Shown here: positions 9,267-17,595 of the stretch, piece by piece | How the letters are laid out: every line of letters starts with the position of its first letter | Numbering within the stretch: position 1 is the stretch's first letter | Assembly: GCF_000720635.1 (NCBI RefSeq) | Contig: NZ_JOCF01000039.1 | Span: 1-64,000, forward strand | DNA from: Streptomyces sp. NRRL WC-3742 | GTDB taxonomy: Bacteria; Actinomycetota; Actinomycetes; Streptomycetales; Streptomycetaceae | Reading direction: 5' to 3' | DNA length: 64,000 nt | Notes under the pieces: generated by a model | What the model was told of the DNA's origin: nothing | Seen by the model: the letters and a program-made list of their open reading frames with translations, nothing else | The model's database searches: none | Position numbers and translations under genes: made by a program

Positions 9267-10478
9267 GTGGCCGTCTGGGACGACCTGGTGGGCCAGGAGC
9301 GGGTGGTCGAGCAGCTGACCGCCGCGGCCCGGGCGGCCGGGGCGGCGGTCGAGGCCGGTCGCGGGGCCGCGCCGGCCGAGGGCACGAACGCCTCCCTGAT
9401 GACGCACGCCTGGCTGTTCACCGGCCCGCCCGGCGCCGGGCAGGTCACCGCCGCGCGCGCCTTCGCCGCCGCGCTCCAGTGCACCAGCCCCGACCTCGCG
9501 CTCGGCGGCACCCCCGGCTGCGGGTTCTGCGACGGCTGCCACACCGTGCTGGCCGGCAGCCACGCGGACGTCAAGTACGTGCGGACGGACGGTCTGTCGA
9601 TCGGCGTCGGCGACATGCGTGACCTGGTCCTGCGCGCCTCCAGCTACCCGACCGGCGGCCGCTGGTCGGTGATCCTCGTCGACGCCGCCCACCGGCTCAC
9701 CGAGGCCGCCGCCAACGCGCTGCTCAAGGGCGTGGAGGAACCCTCCCCACGCACCGTCTGGCTGCTGTGCGCCCCCTCCGTCCAGGACGTGCTGCCGACC
9801 ATCCGCTCGCGCTGCCGCCTGCTGGTGCTGCGCACGCCCGCCTCCGAGGCCGTCGCCGACATGCTGGTCCGGCGCGACGGCGTCGAACCGGAGGCGGCGC
9901 GGCTCGCCGCGCTCGCCGGGCAGGGGGACGTGGAGCGCTCGCGCCGCCTCGCCGTCGACGAGCAGGCCCGCACCCGGCGCGCGGAGGTGCTGCGGATTCC
10001 GCTGGAGGTCGGCGACGTCGGGGGCTGCCTGGCCGCCGCGCAGCGCCTGGTGGACACCGCGAAGGCCGACGCCGAGACCCTCGCCGAGACCCAGGACGCC
10101 AAGGAGACCGACGACCTCAGGGCCGTCTACGGCGCGGCCGAGGGCAGCAAGGCGCCGCGCGGCATGGCCGGGGCCGTCAAGGAGCTGGAGAAGCGGCAGA
10201 AGAGCCGCGCCACCCGAACCCGCCGTGAGACCCTCGGCGTCGCCCTGCTCGACCTGCTCGGCTTCTACCGGGACGTGCTCGCGATCCAGCTCGGCTCGAC
10301 CGGCGCGCTCGCCAACGAGGACCAGCGGCAGGCGCTGAACCGGGTCGCCCAGGCGGGCCCGGCGGAGGGAACGCTGCGGCGGATCGAGGCGGTGCTGGCC
10401 TGCCGGCGGGCGCTGGACCGCAACGTCGACCCGCTGCTGGCCGTCGAGGCGATGACGATGGCGCTGCGGGCGGGCTGA
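9267..10478 (+). CDS. holB: DNA polymerase III subunit delta'
   Basis: A 403-aa clamp-loader subunit with an AAA+ fold. The N-terminus (VWDDLVGQERVVEQL) is typical of actinobacterial delta'. The P-loop position reads GPPGAGQVTAA, with Q-V in place of K-S/T, as expected for the non-ATP-binding delta' subunit. A four-cysteine zinc module of the gamma/delta' family is partly visible (CTSPDLAL...CGFCDGCH). The sensor-like motif NALLKGVEEP follows. GTG 9267 is preferred over TTG 9255 because GGGAGC lies at the right distance upstream. It follows tmk in the same direction. Confidence 0.93.
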   Translation: MAVWDDLVGQERVVEQLTAAARAAGAAVEAGRGAAPAEGTNASLMTHAWLFTGPPGAGQVTAARAFAAALQCTSPDLALGGTPGCGFCDGCHTVLAGSHADVKYVRTDGLSIGVGDMRDLVLRASSYPTGGRWSVILVDAAHRLTEAAANALLKGVEEPSPRTVWLLCAPSVQDVLPTIRSRCRLLVLRTPASEAVADMLVRRDGVEPEAARLAALAGQGDVERSRRLAVDEQARTRRAEVLRIPLEVGDVGGCLAAAQRLVDTAKADAETLAETQDAKETDDLRAVYGAAEGSKAPRGMAGAVKELEKRQKSRATRTRRETLGVALLDLLGFYRDVLAIQLGSTGALANEDQRQALNRVAQAGPAEGTLRRIEAVLACRRALDRNVDPLLAVEAMTMALRAG

Positions 10479-10683
10479 CGTACCGTCGCGTCGTCCAGGG
10501 GCCCGGTAGGCCCTCCGGAGCCGGGGTTTCGTCCCACCTTCGAGTGAACGAGCGGTACGCGCCGGGCACACCCGCGTGTGACCGCGCGCCGGTTGTGCAC
10601 GCTGGGGGCCGACTGCGCCCGGTGCCGGGGCGGTCGCCCAAGTACGGCGCCGGATCCCCTCCGGCGTCGGCCCTGCTCCCGAG

Positions 10684-11829
10684 GTGGTGCGTGCCGTGGT
10701 TCGTCCGCTCCTCGTCATTCCCCTGCTGGCGGCCGCCGTCGGCGGGATCTGGCTGGCGCGCGGTGCGCTCCAGCGCTGGCGCGACCTGCGGGCCGCCGAG
10801 ACGTACGAACTGGCCGGGGACCGGTGGCCGATGCTGGTGCGGGCGGGCGGGGCGATGGTCTGCGGGGTGTGCGTCACCGCGTTGACGCTGCTCACCGCGC
10901 TCGGGGCCTTCGGCGGGCTCGGGCGGCAGGAGGAGCCGGTGGCCGATGCCGGCTCCTCGGGCGGATCCGGGGCCGGTGCTCCCGCCGCCGTACGGCAGCA
11001 GGCGGCGCCGCCGGAGGTCACCGCCGCGCCGGCCGCGCCGGCCGTGGCGAGTGCGGCGCCCGCGGTGGTCAGCCGGTTCGACAGCGTCGGGCACCCGGGC
11101 GGCGGCGAGCTGCTGCAGTCCGCCGTCCTCGGCCCGGACGGCAAGCCGCGCAACGTCCGGGTGTGGCTGCCGCCGCAGTACGCGAAGGAGCCGAACGCCC
11201 GCTTCCCCGTCGTCGTGATGCACGCGGCGACGCCCGGAAAGACCGCCGACGCGGAGGTCCCGGACGTCTTCGAGGGCATCGGCTCGGCACTGCAGACCGG
11301 CCGCGCCCGCCCGTTCGTCCTCGTCGCCCCCGAGGCCCCGAACGGCACCGCGCACCCCTGCGAGCTGGTCGCCGCCGCGCCCGCCGCCGTCTCCGACGAC
11401 GCGACGCTGCGCACCACCATCGCCGGGGCCTTCCGCACCCTGCCGCCCGGCCCCGCCTCCTGGGGCACCCTCGGCGTCGACGGCGGCGCCCCGTGCGCGG
11501 CCGCCGCCGGGCTGGCCCGCCCCGACCTGTACGGGGTCGCCGCCGCCGTCTCCGGCCGCTACGACGCGGCCGCGCTCACCCAGACGGGCGCGGAGGCCCC
11601 GGCCGGCAGCTCGGCCAGGCTGCTGCTGGCCGCCGCCAAGGCCGACTCGGCCGGGCTGGACGCGGCGCGCAAGCTGCAGTCGGCGCTCAAGGCGGGCGCC
11701 GGGCCCGCGGCCAAGGCTGAGGTGCGGATCTCGGACAACGTGCAGGACTTCAGCCCGGACCGGGAGCGGCTGCGGCTCGTCCGGCAGGCGGCGCAGTACC
11801 TGGCGGAGACGCTGGCGAAGGCGTCCTGA
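10684..11829 (+). CDS. Membrane-anchored esterase-like (putative alpha/beta hydrolase) protein, nucleophile apparently missing
   Basis: A 381-aa protein. Two hydrophobic segments lie near residues 8-25 and 55-78, followed by an Ala/Pro-rich linker and an extracytoplasmic domain from about residue 130. That domain has the layout of the putative esterase (antigen 85/esterase D-like) family: an RVWLPPQY strand, FPVVVMHA, and FVLVAPEAPNG. At the nucleophile elbow, where GxSxG is expected, the sequence reads GVDGGAP. The catalytic serine is therefore not evident and the protein may be a non-enzymatic homologue. Several in-frame GTG starts (10684, 10687, 10696) are possible. It lies between holB and the peptidase. 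No BGC link is evident. Confidence 0.7.
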   Translation: MVRAVVRPLLVIPLLAAAVGGIWLARGALQRWRDLRAAETYELAGDRWPMLVRAGGAMVCGVCVTALTLLTALGAFGGLGRQEEPVADAGSSGGSGAGAPAAVRQQAAPPEVTAAPAAPAVASAAPAVVSRFDSVGHPGGGELLQSAVLGPDGKPRNVRVWLPPQYAKEPNARFPVVVMHAATPGKTADAEVPDVFEGIGSALQTGRARPFVLVAPEAPNGTAHPCELVAAAPAAVSDDATLRTTIAGAFRTLPPGPASWGTLGVDGGAPCAAAAGLARPDLYGVAAAVSGRYDAAALTQTGAEAPAGSSARLLLAAAKADSAGLDAARKLQSALKAGAGPAAKAEVRISDNVQDFSPDRERLRLVRQAAQYLAETLAKAS

Positions 11830-11925
11830 GGGGGAGTCGTGCGGAGGGTTACGCTGCCCGGTGCCCGGGGTGGGTGCCGGGCAGCGGCGCGTCTTCGGTG
11901 GAGTCGGTGTGGAGTGGCCGGCGTC

Positions 11926-11976
11926 GGTGCAGTCGGTGTAGTTGGTGGCGTCGGTGCAGTCGGTGGCGTCGGTGGA
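11926..11976 (+). repeat. GGTGNNGTC-type short tandem repeats upstream of the peptidase
   Basis: The stretch is a run of imperfect 9-bp units of the form tcGGTGnnG in the gap before the peptidase start codon at 11995. It looks like replication slippage in non-coding DNA. Confidence 0.45.
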
Positions 11977-11994
11977 TCGGGTGATGGGAGCCGG

Positions 11995-13623
11995 ATGAGG
12001 GGCAACGGGTGGGTCGCGGGGCTGGCCGGGGTGCTCGTGGTGGCGCTGGTGGCGGGCGTGTCGGCCGGGTGCACCTCGGGGCCGACCGGGGCGGACGGGG
12101 TGCGGGCCTCGGGCGGGGCGGGGGCGGGGGCGCTCTCCTCCGACTCGGCCGACACCTCCGCCTCGTCCACGGCCACGCCGCTGGAGCCGCTGCCCGCCGC
12201 CGTACCCGCCGCGCTCGCGCCGTACTACGCGCAGCGGCTCTCCTGGCAGCCGTGCGACGGCGGGTTCGAGTGCACCACCTTCCGGGTGCCGACGGACTAC
12301 GACCGTCCGGGCGACGGGGACCTCACCCTGGCGGCGGCGAGGGCGCCTTCCGTACCGTCCGGAGCCGCCGCGGGGGCCCGGCTCGGCTCGCTGCTGCTGA
12401 ACCCCGGCGGGCCCGGCGGCTCCGCCGTCGAGTACCTGGAGACGGCCGCCCGCACCTACGACGCCGGGGTGCGCGCCCGCTACGACCTGGTCGGCCTGGA
12501 CCCGCGCGGCGTGGGCCGCAGCAGTCCGATCAGCTGCCTGTCCGGTGACCGGATGGACGCCTACACCTCCGTCGGCCTCACCCCCGCCGACCAGCGCGGG
12601 ATCGACGCGCTGGTCGCCGCGGACAAGGAGTTCGCCGAAGGCTGCCGACAGCACTCGGGCGCCGCCCTCGGCCACCTCAGCACCGTCGAGGCCGCCCGCG
12701 ACATGGACGTGCTGCGTGCCCTGCTCGGCGACGAGCGGCTCGCCTTCGTCGGCAAGTCCTACGGCACCTTCCTCGGCGCCACCTACGCCGGGCTCTTCCC
12801 CGGCCGCGTCGGGCGCCTGGTGCTCGACGGCGCCATGGACCCGTCCCTGGACTCCGTCAGCGGCAACCGCACCCAGGCCGGCGGCTTCGAGACCGCCTGG
12901 GCCGCCTTCGCCAAGGACTGCGCCAAACGCGAGGACTGCCCGCTCGGCCGAAGCGAGCAGCAGATCGGCGAACAGCTCACCGCCCTGCTCACCGCCGTCC
13001 AGGACCACCCGCTGCCCACCACCGACAGCGGCCGCCGCCTCACCGGCTCGCAGGCCACCACCGGCGTGATCCAGGCGCTCTACGCCGACTTCCTCTGGCC
13101 CAAGCTGCGCTCCGCGCTCACCGACGCCCGCGCCGGGGACGGCACCGGGCTGCTGAAGCTCTCCGACTCCTACTACGGGCGCGAGGCGGACGGCTCGTAC
13201 CCCAACCTGATGTTCGCCAACACCGCCGTCAACTGCCTCGACCTGCCCGCCCCCTTCGGCTCGCCCGAGGAGGTCCAGCGGGCGGTGCCCGAGTTCGAAC
13301 GGACCTCTCCGCACTTCGGCCGCGGCATGGCCTGGATGGCGCTCGCCTGCGCCTACTGGCCCGTCCGTGCCACCGGAGCCGCCCACACCATCCGGGCCGC
13401 CGGCGCCGCCCCGATCGTCGTCATCGGCACCACCAGGGACCCGGCCACCCCCTACGCCTGGGCCCGGTCCCTCGCCGGGCAGCTCGAGTCCGGGCGCCTG
13501 CTCACCTACGACGGCGACGGCCACACCGCGTACGGGCGGCGCAGCGGCTGCGTGGACGGCGCGGTCAACCGCTACCTGCTGACGGGGGAGGCGCCGGAGC
13601 AGGGCAAGCGCTGCGCGCGGTGA
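11995..13623 (+). CDS. Secreted lipoprotein tripeptidyl aminopeptidase (S33, TAP-like C-terminus)
   Basis: A 542-aa alpha/beta hydrolase. It begins with a lipoprotein signal: MRG, a hydrophobic stretch, and a lipobox ending SAGC at about residue 27, so it should be lipid-anchored outside the membrane. The oxyanion region LLNPGGPGGS and the nucleophile elbow GKSYGTFLG are clear. The C-terminal TAP-like domain contains TRDPATPYAWA and the DGDGHTAYG histidine. Members remove tripeptides or dipeptides from N-termini; exact specificity is unknown. ATG 11995 was chosen over upstream in-frame starts because it begins the signal peptide. It ends 12 bp from the convergent LysE gene. Confidence 0.88.
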   Translation: MRGNGWVAGLAGVLVVALVAGVSAGCTSGPTGADGVRASGGAGAGALSSDSADTSASSTATPLEPLPAAVPAALAPYYAQRLSWQPCDGGFECTTFRVPTDYDRPGDGDLTLAAARAPSVPSGAAAGARLGSLLLNPGGPGGSAVEYLETAARTYDAGVRARYDLVGLDPRGVGRSSPISCLSGDRMDAYTSVGLTPADQRGIDALVAADKEFAEGCRQHSGAALGHLSTVEAARDMDVLRALLGDERLAFVGKSYGTFLGATYAGLFPGRVGRLVLDGAMDPSLDSVSGNRTQAGGFETAWAAFAKDCAKREDCPLGRSEQQIGEQLTALLTAVQDHPLPTTDSGRRLTGSQATTGVIQALYADFLWPKLRSALTDARAGDGTGLLKLSDSYYGREADGSYPNLMFANTAVNCLDLPAPFGSPEEVQRAVPEFERTSPHFGRGMAWMALACAYWPVRATGAAHTIRAAGAAPIVVIGTTRDPATPYAWARSLAGQLESGRLLTYDGDGHTAYGRRSGCVDGAVNRYLLTGEAPEQGKRCAR

Positions 13624-13635
13624 CCGGAGCCCGGC

Positions 13636-14289
13636 TCAGGCGGAGGAGACGGCGAGCTTCGCGGCGAACCCGGCGAACAGGACGGCCACCCCGCTGGTCA
13701 GCGTCGCCGACAGCCGCTTGCGGCGGCGGAAGGCGCCCGCGAGGGTCGTGCCGGCGAATATCAGCACCGACAGGTACAGCACGCTGAACGTCTGCAGGAT
13801 GCCGCCCAGCAGGGCGAAGGAGAGCGCGGGCTGACCGTAGGACGGGTCCACGAACTGGGTGAAGAAGGAGAGCAGGAACAGGATCGCCTTCGGGTTCAGC
13901 AGGCTGATCACCAGCGCCCGCCGGAACGGCCGCTCCCCCGCCTCACCCGCGGCCTCCTCCGCCCCGCCCCCGGCCTCGGCCCGCCGCTCCCGCCACAGCT
14001 GCCGGGCCGCGCGGAGCATCCCGAACCCGATCCACAGCAGGTACGCGGCCCCGCCGAACTTCACCACCGCGAACACCGCCGGATTCGCCTCCAGCAGCGA
14101 GGCCGCCCCCAACGACGTGAGGCTGATCAGCGTCAGGTCCCCGACGAACACCCCCGCCGCGGCCCGGTACCCCGTCCGCACCCCCTTCCGGGCGGCGACG
14201 GACAGCACGTACAGCGAGTTGGGGCCGGGCAGCAGGACGATGACGAGGGCGCCGAGGACATAGGTCGCCAGGTCGTTCACGCCGAACAC
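13636..14289 (-). CDS. LysE/LeuE-family amino-acid exporter
   Basis: A 217-aa membrane protein of normal family length. The N-terminus LVIVLLPGPNSLYVLS matches the LysE/RhtB signature GPxxxxV, and about six hydrophobic segments are visible. A hydrophilic loop of about 25 residues rich in Arg, Glu, Ala and Gly lies mid-protein. The family exports basic or branched-chain amino acids; this one looks closest to LeuE. It is convergent with the peptidase gene and ends before the cluster tRNA. Confidence 0.82.
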   Translation of the reverse strand: MFGVNDLATYVLGALVIVLLPGPNSLYVLSVAARKGVRTGYRAAAGVFVGDLTLISLTSLGAASLLEANPAVFAVVKFGGAAYLLWIGFGMLRAARQLWRERRAEAGGGAEEAAGEAGERPFRRALVISLLNPKAILFLLSFFTQFVDPSYGQPALSFALLGGILQTFSVLYLSVLIFAGTTLAGAFRRRKRLSATLTSGVAVLFAGFAAKLAVSSA

Positions 14290-14363
14290 GGAGCACTCCC
14301 AGGGTGGGGGCGGGTCGAGGGGGCGCTCATCGTAACGTCACACCACTGATCGATTGAAGCGAC

Positions 14364-14402
14364 AACCACCCCCACCCCCACCCCACCCCCTCACCCACCC
14401 CA
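14364..14402. other. C-rich (CCCCA)n tract
   Basis: A run of CCCCCA/CCCCA units occupies the gap between the LysE gene and tRNA-Thr. Its complement is a G-run array that could fold as a quadruplex. No promoter motif is recognisable in it. Confidence 0.4.
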
Positions 14403-14464
14403 GCTGCGGACCACCTGCCAACCTGTGTAGACTGGCCCGCGTTGCCACCGCACGTGGCCACGGT

Positions 14465-14538
14465 GCCGCCTTAGCTCAGCTGGCCAGAGCAACGCACTCG
14501 TAATGCGTAGGTCGCGGGTTCGAATCCCGCAGGCGGCT
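14465..14538 (+). tRNA. tRNA-Thr (anticodon CGT)
   Basis: A 74-nt cloverleaf. The acceptor stem GCCGCCT pairs with AGGCGGC; the anticodon stem ACGCA/TGCGT encloses CTCGTAA (anticodon CGT, reads ACG); the T-arm is GCGGG-TTCGAAT-CCCGC. The discriminator base is T and CCA is not encoded. It marks the left edge of the biosynthetic cluster. Confidence 0.95.
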
Positions 14539-14547
14539 CAGATGCGG

Positions 14548-14580
14548 AAGGCCCGGTCAGATCAGCTGACCGGGCCTTTT
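14548..14580 (+). terminator. Intrinsic terminator after tRNA-Thr
   Basis: AAGGCCCGGTCAG (14548-14560) pairs with CTGACCGGGCCTT (14566-14578) around a 5-nt loop, followed by TT. This is a strong bidirectional-looking hairpin. It separates the tRNA from the convergent end of the first cluster operon. Confidence 0.85.
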
Positions 14581-14661
14581 GGCGTTTGGTGCGCGGGGGG
14601 TGCGAGGGGATGCGGGAACCCCCCAGGGTGGGTGGCCTGGGGGGTTCTTGGGGTGGTGCGG

Positions 14662-15711
14662 TTACTTCTGGGTGAGGGTGCGGCCGTAGCGGTCGGTGTC
14701 GTGGAAGAAGTCGGGGATGGTGTTGAGGTCGCCGGTGGTGGAGACGGCGTCGTAGACGTGCTTGGCGACGACGAGGTCGAGGACGCCGAGGCCGAAGGGG
14801 GAGAAGATGACGGGCTTGTCGGCGGGCGGGGTGATGCGGGAGGCGAGGACGTCGTCGAGGGTGCCGGCGATGAAGTCGCGGTTGCCGGTGGCCTGTTCGG
14901 CGAGGTGGGGGGAGGTGTCGGCCTTGAGGCAGTGCTCGATGTCGTCGACCGCGTTCCAGGAGGAGAGGATGATCTCGGTCGAGAGGTCGCGCAGGGAGAG
15001 GTGCAGGACCAGGGGGTTGTGGGAGAACCAGGCCGGGTCGTGGACGTGGGGCTCGCCGGCGACGGTGGTGAAGACGACCAGGTCGCTGGAGCGGATCAGG
15101 TCCTCGGCGGTGGCGTGGATGGTGACGTCCGACGGCTGCGAGCGGCGCAGGTAGTCGGAGAAGCCCTCGGCGTGCTCGGCGGACAGGTCGTGCACGCCGA
15201 TCTCGTCGAAGGTGAAGCCGGCCGCGGCCAGGTAGGTGTGGACGTAGCGGGCGATGAGGCCCCCGCCGACGAAGCCGAGGCGGCGCGGGGTGGTGCCGCG
15301 GGCCTCGCTGAGGGTGAGGGCGGCGAGGGCGGCCGAGGCGGCGGTCCTGGCGGCGCTGATGATGGAGCTCTCCAGCACGGCGAACGGGTAGCCGGTTTCG
15401 GCGTCGTTCAGGACCAGGACCGCCGAGGCGCGCGGGATGCCCGCGGCGACGTTCTCCGGGAAGCTCGAGATCCACTTGATGCCGTGCACGCCCACCTCGC
15501 CGCCCACGGAGGCCGGCAGGGCGATGATGCGCGAGGACGGCCGGTCGGGGAAGCGCAGGAAGTACGAGTCGGGGTTGACGGTCTCACCGGAGCCGTGCAG
15601 CCGGTACGCCTTCTCGACCGCCGCGATGACGGCCTTCTCCTGGCCGGCCGTGGCCTGGTGCACCTGGGCGCCGGAGATCACGGCGAACGTCGGAATGCGG
15701 GACAAGGTCAC
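14662..15711 (-). CDS. Ornithine cyclodeaminase-family dehydrogenase, SbnB-like (2,3-diaminopropionate synthesis)
   Basis: A 349-aa protein of the ornithine cyclodeaminase/mu-crystallin fold. The Rossmann motif reads RLGFVGGGLIARYV, and KWISSFPEN is the conserved substrate-side motif. In siderophore and viomycin-type pathways SbnB oxidises N-(1-amino-1-carboxyethyl)-glutamate to release L-2,3-diaminopropionate, working after an SbnA PLP enzyme. The partner SbnA-like gene is at 34983-35975. This is the last gene of the ACP-KS-CLF-KR operon, 40 bp after the KR. Start is GTG 15711. The substrate is inferred from the partner, not proven. Confidence 0.85.
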   Translation of the reverse strand: MTLSRIPTFAVISGAQVHQATAGQEKAVIAAVEKAYRLHGSGETVNPDSYFLRFPDRPSSRIIALPASVGGEVGVHGIKWISSFPENVAAGIPRASAVLVLNDAETGYPFAVLESSIISAARTAASAALAALTLSEARGTTPRRLGFVGGGLIARYVHTYLAAAGFTFDEIGVHDLSAEHAEGFSDYLRRSQPSDVTIHATAEDLIRSSDLVVFTTVAGEPHVHDPAWFSHNPLVLHLSLRDLSTEIILSSWNAVDDIEHCLKADTSPHLAEQATGNRDFIAGTLDDVLASRITPPADKPVIFSPFGLGVLDLVVAKHVYDAVSTTGDLNTIPDFFHDTDRYGRTLTQK

Positions 15712-15751
15712 TTCTCCACAAGCTAGGAACGGGAACCCGGGAACGGGTGGG

Positions 15752-16480
15752 TCAGATGGTGAGGCCGCCGTGGACCTCGAACACCGAGCCGGTCACGTAG
15801 GCCGCACGGTCGGACGCCAGGAAGCCGACGAGTTCGGCGACCTCCTCGGGGCGGCCCAGCCGGCGCAGCGGCACGCTCTGCAGGATCTTGCCGATGGCGG
15901 CCTCGGAGGCGCCGCCCACCATGTCGGTGTCGATCAGGCCCGGGGCGACGGCGTTGGCCCGCACGCCGCGCGGGCCGAGTTCCTTCGCCAGGCTCTTGGT
16001 GAAGGCGATGATCCCGGCCTTGGACGCGGCGTAGTTGGACTGCCCGGCGTTGCCGTAGACCCCGGAGACCGAGGACAGGTTGATGACGCAGCCGCGGCCG
16101 CGCTTGGCCATGCCCGGCACCGCGGCCCGGCACAGGTGGTAGACGCCGTTCAGGTTGACGTCGATCACCTGCTGCCAGTCCTCGTCGCGCATCAGCACCA
16201 GCGGGCGGTCCCGGGTGATGCCGGCGGACGCCACCACGGTCTCCACCGGGCCCAGTTCGGCCTCGGTCTCGCGCACCCAGGCCCGCACGGCCTCGGCGTC
16301 CGAGGTGTCGCAGCGGGAGGCGACGACCTTGACGCCCAGCTCCTCGGTCTCCTTCAGCAGCGACTCGGCCGCGCTGTCGTCGGACCGGTAGCAGAAGGCG
16401 ACGTCGTGGCCGTCCTGGGCCAGGCGCAGCACGACGGCCCGCCCGATGCCCCGCGAACCACCGCTCACCAGCGCGGTCAT
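15752..16480 (-). CDS. 3-oxoacyl-ACP ketoreductase (FabG-type KR) of the type II PKS
   Basis: A 242-aa short-chain dehydrogenase. It has the NADPH loop SGGSRGIGR, NLSSVSG with the catalytic Ser, and YAASK with the catalytic Tyr/Lys. The AGITRD motif matches FabG. It should reduce the beta-keto group after each condensation by the KS/CLF. Its ATG overlaps the CLF stop codon (ATGA). Presence of a dedicated KR beside KS/CLF and of a MaoC dehydratase in the same cluster suggests a highly reducing rather than an aromatic type II PKS. Confidence 0.93.
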   Translation of the reverse strand: MTALVSGGSRGIGRAVVLRLAQDGHDVAFCYRSDDSAAESLLKETEELGVKVVASRCDTSDAEAVRAWVRETEAELGPVETVVASAGITRDRPLVLMRDEDWQQVIDVNLNGVYHLCRAAVPGMAKRGRGCVINLSSVSGVYGNAGQSNYAASKAGIIAFTKSLAKELGPRGVRANAVAPGLIDTDMVGGASEAAIGKILQSVPLRRLGRPEEVAELVGFLASDRAAYVTGSVFEVHGGLTI

Positions 16481-17595
16481 GACGTCACCTCGAGGAGTCG
16501 GAGCACGGCGACGGCGGCGGTGCCGTCGCGGTCCACGGCGGAGACGAGGGCCACGCGGCCGGCGGCCGTCGGGTCCTCCCCGGCGACCACGAGCAGCGCC
16601 GCGATCTGGAGGGAGGCGGACGCGGCGCCGGTGTCACCGAGCAGTGCCATCGACGGGATGCGGTCCAGCGCCTCGGCGGGCACCAGTTCGGCGAGCGCGG
16701 CGCGCTCGGCGATGCCCTCGGGGGTGGGGACGGCGGTGGTGACGGCGGCCCACACCTCCTCCGGCGCGACACCGGCCCGCTCCATGGCGCGGCGGGCACA
16801 GTAGTCGACGGTCGCCTGCGGGTCGTCGTCCACGTCGATCGCGGTGGCGACGGCCAGCACCGAGGCGAGCGGCGGCAGTTGGTTGGTGCCGGCCGGCTCG
16901 AGCAGCAGCAGGCCGCAGCCCTCGCCGAGCAGCGGGGCGGGCTCGCCGGGGGTGCCGGCGGCCTGCTCCAGCCAGCTGTTGGTGGGCGAGAACTCGTCGC
17001 CCGAACCGACCAGGCAGTTGTCGGCCCGGCCCTGGTCGAGCAGGCGTCGGGCGTAGTTGAGGGCGAGCAGCCCGCTCACCCGGCCGCCGCCGACCGTCGC
17101 GTTCGGGCCGCGCAGGCCGTGCCGGATCGCGGCCGCCCCTGCCGAGTGGTTCATGACGCAGCCGGGGATGAGGCCCACGTCGACGTAGAAGGGCCGCGCG
17201 TTGGTCAGCGAACCCCGGATGACCTCGGCCATGGACTCCTTGCCGCCCATGGTGGTGCCCATGACGACGCCGGTGCGGTCGTCGGTGCGCGGCACGGGGC
17301 CGCCGTCCGCGTCGACCAGCAGCTGGTCCGTGGCGAGCAGCGACATGATGGCCAGCCGGTCGAGCGTGTAGCTGTACTCCTGACCGAGCAGACCGGGACG
17401 GTCGAGGTCGGGGACCAAGCAGGCGTCGGGGCGGGGCAGCTTCTTGCCCTCGGGCTCGGTGCGGGCCGCGGCCAGCCCCGAGCGCACCCCGTCGGCGAAC
17501 TCCCGCCGGGAGAGGCCGTGCGCGGAGACCGCCGACCAGCCGGTGATGACGGGACCGTCGGCCGGCAGGGTGGCTGCGACCGGGGAGGCGGACAT
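16477..17595 (-). CDS. Chain-length factor (KS-beta) of a type II PKS
   Basis: A 372-aa thiolase-fold protein homologous to FabF. At the active-site position it reads GGGRVSGLLAL, so the nucleophilic cysteine is absent, which defines a chain-length factor. It should heterodimerise with the neighbouring KS and set the number of extensions. It overlaps the KS stop and the KR start by ATGA junctions, so the three are translationally coupled. At 372 aa it is slightly shorter than a typical aromatic CLF (~400). Confidence 0.9.
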   Translation of the reverse strand: MSASPVAATLPADGPVITGWSAVSAHGLSRREFADGVRSGLAAARTEPEGKKLPRPDACLVPDLDRPGLLGQEYSYTLDRLAIMSLLATDQLLVDADGGPVPRTDDRTGVVMGTTMGGKESMAEVIRGSLTNARPFYVDVGLIPGCVMNHSAGAAAIRHGLRGPNATVGGGRVSGLLALNYARRLLDQGRADNCLVGSGDEFSPTNSWLEQAAGTPGEPAPLLGEGCGLLLLEPAGTNQLPPLASVLAVATAIDVDDDPQATVDYCARRAMERAGVAPEEVWAAVTTAVPTPEGIAERAALAELVPAEALDRIPSMALLGDTGAASASLQIAALLVVAGEDPTAAGRVALVSAVDRDGTAAVAVLRLLEVTS

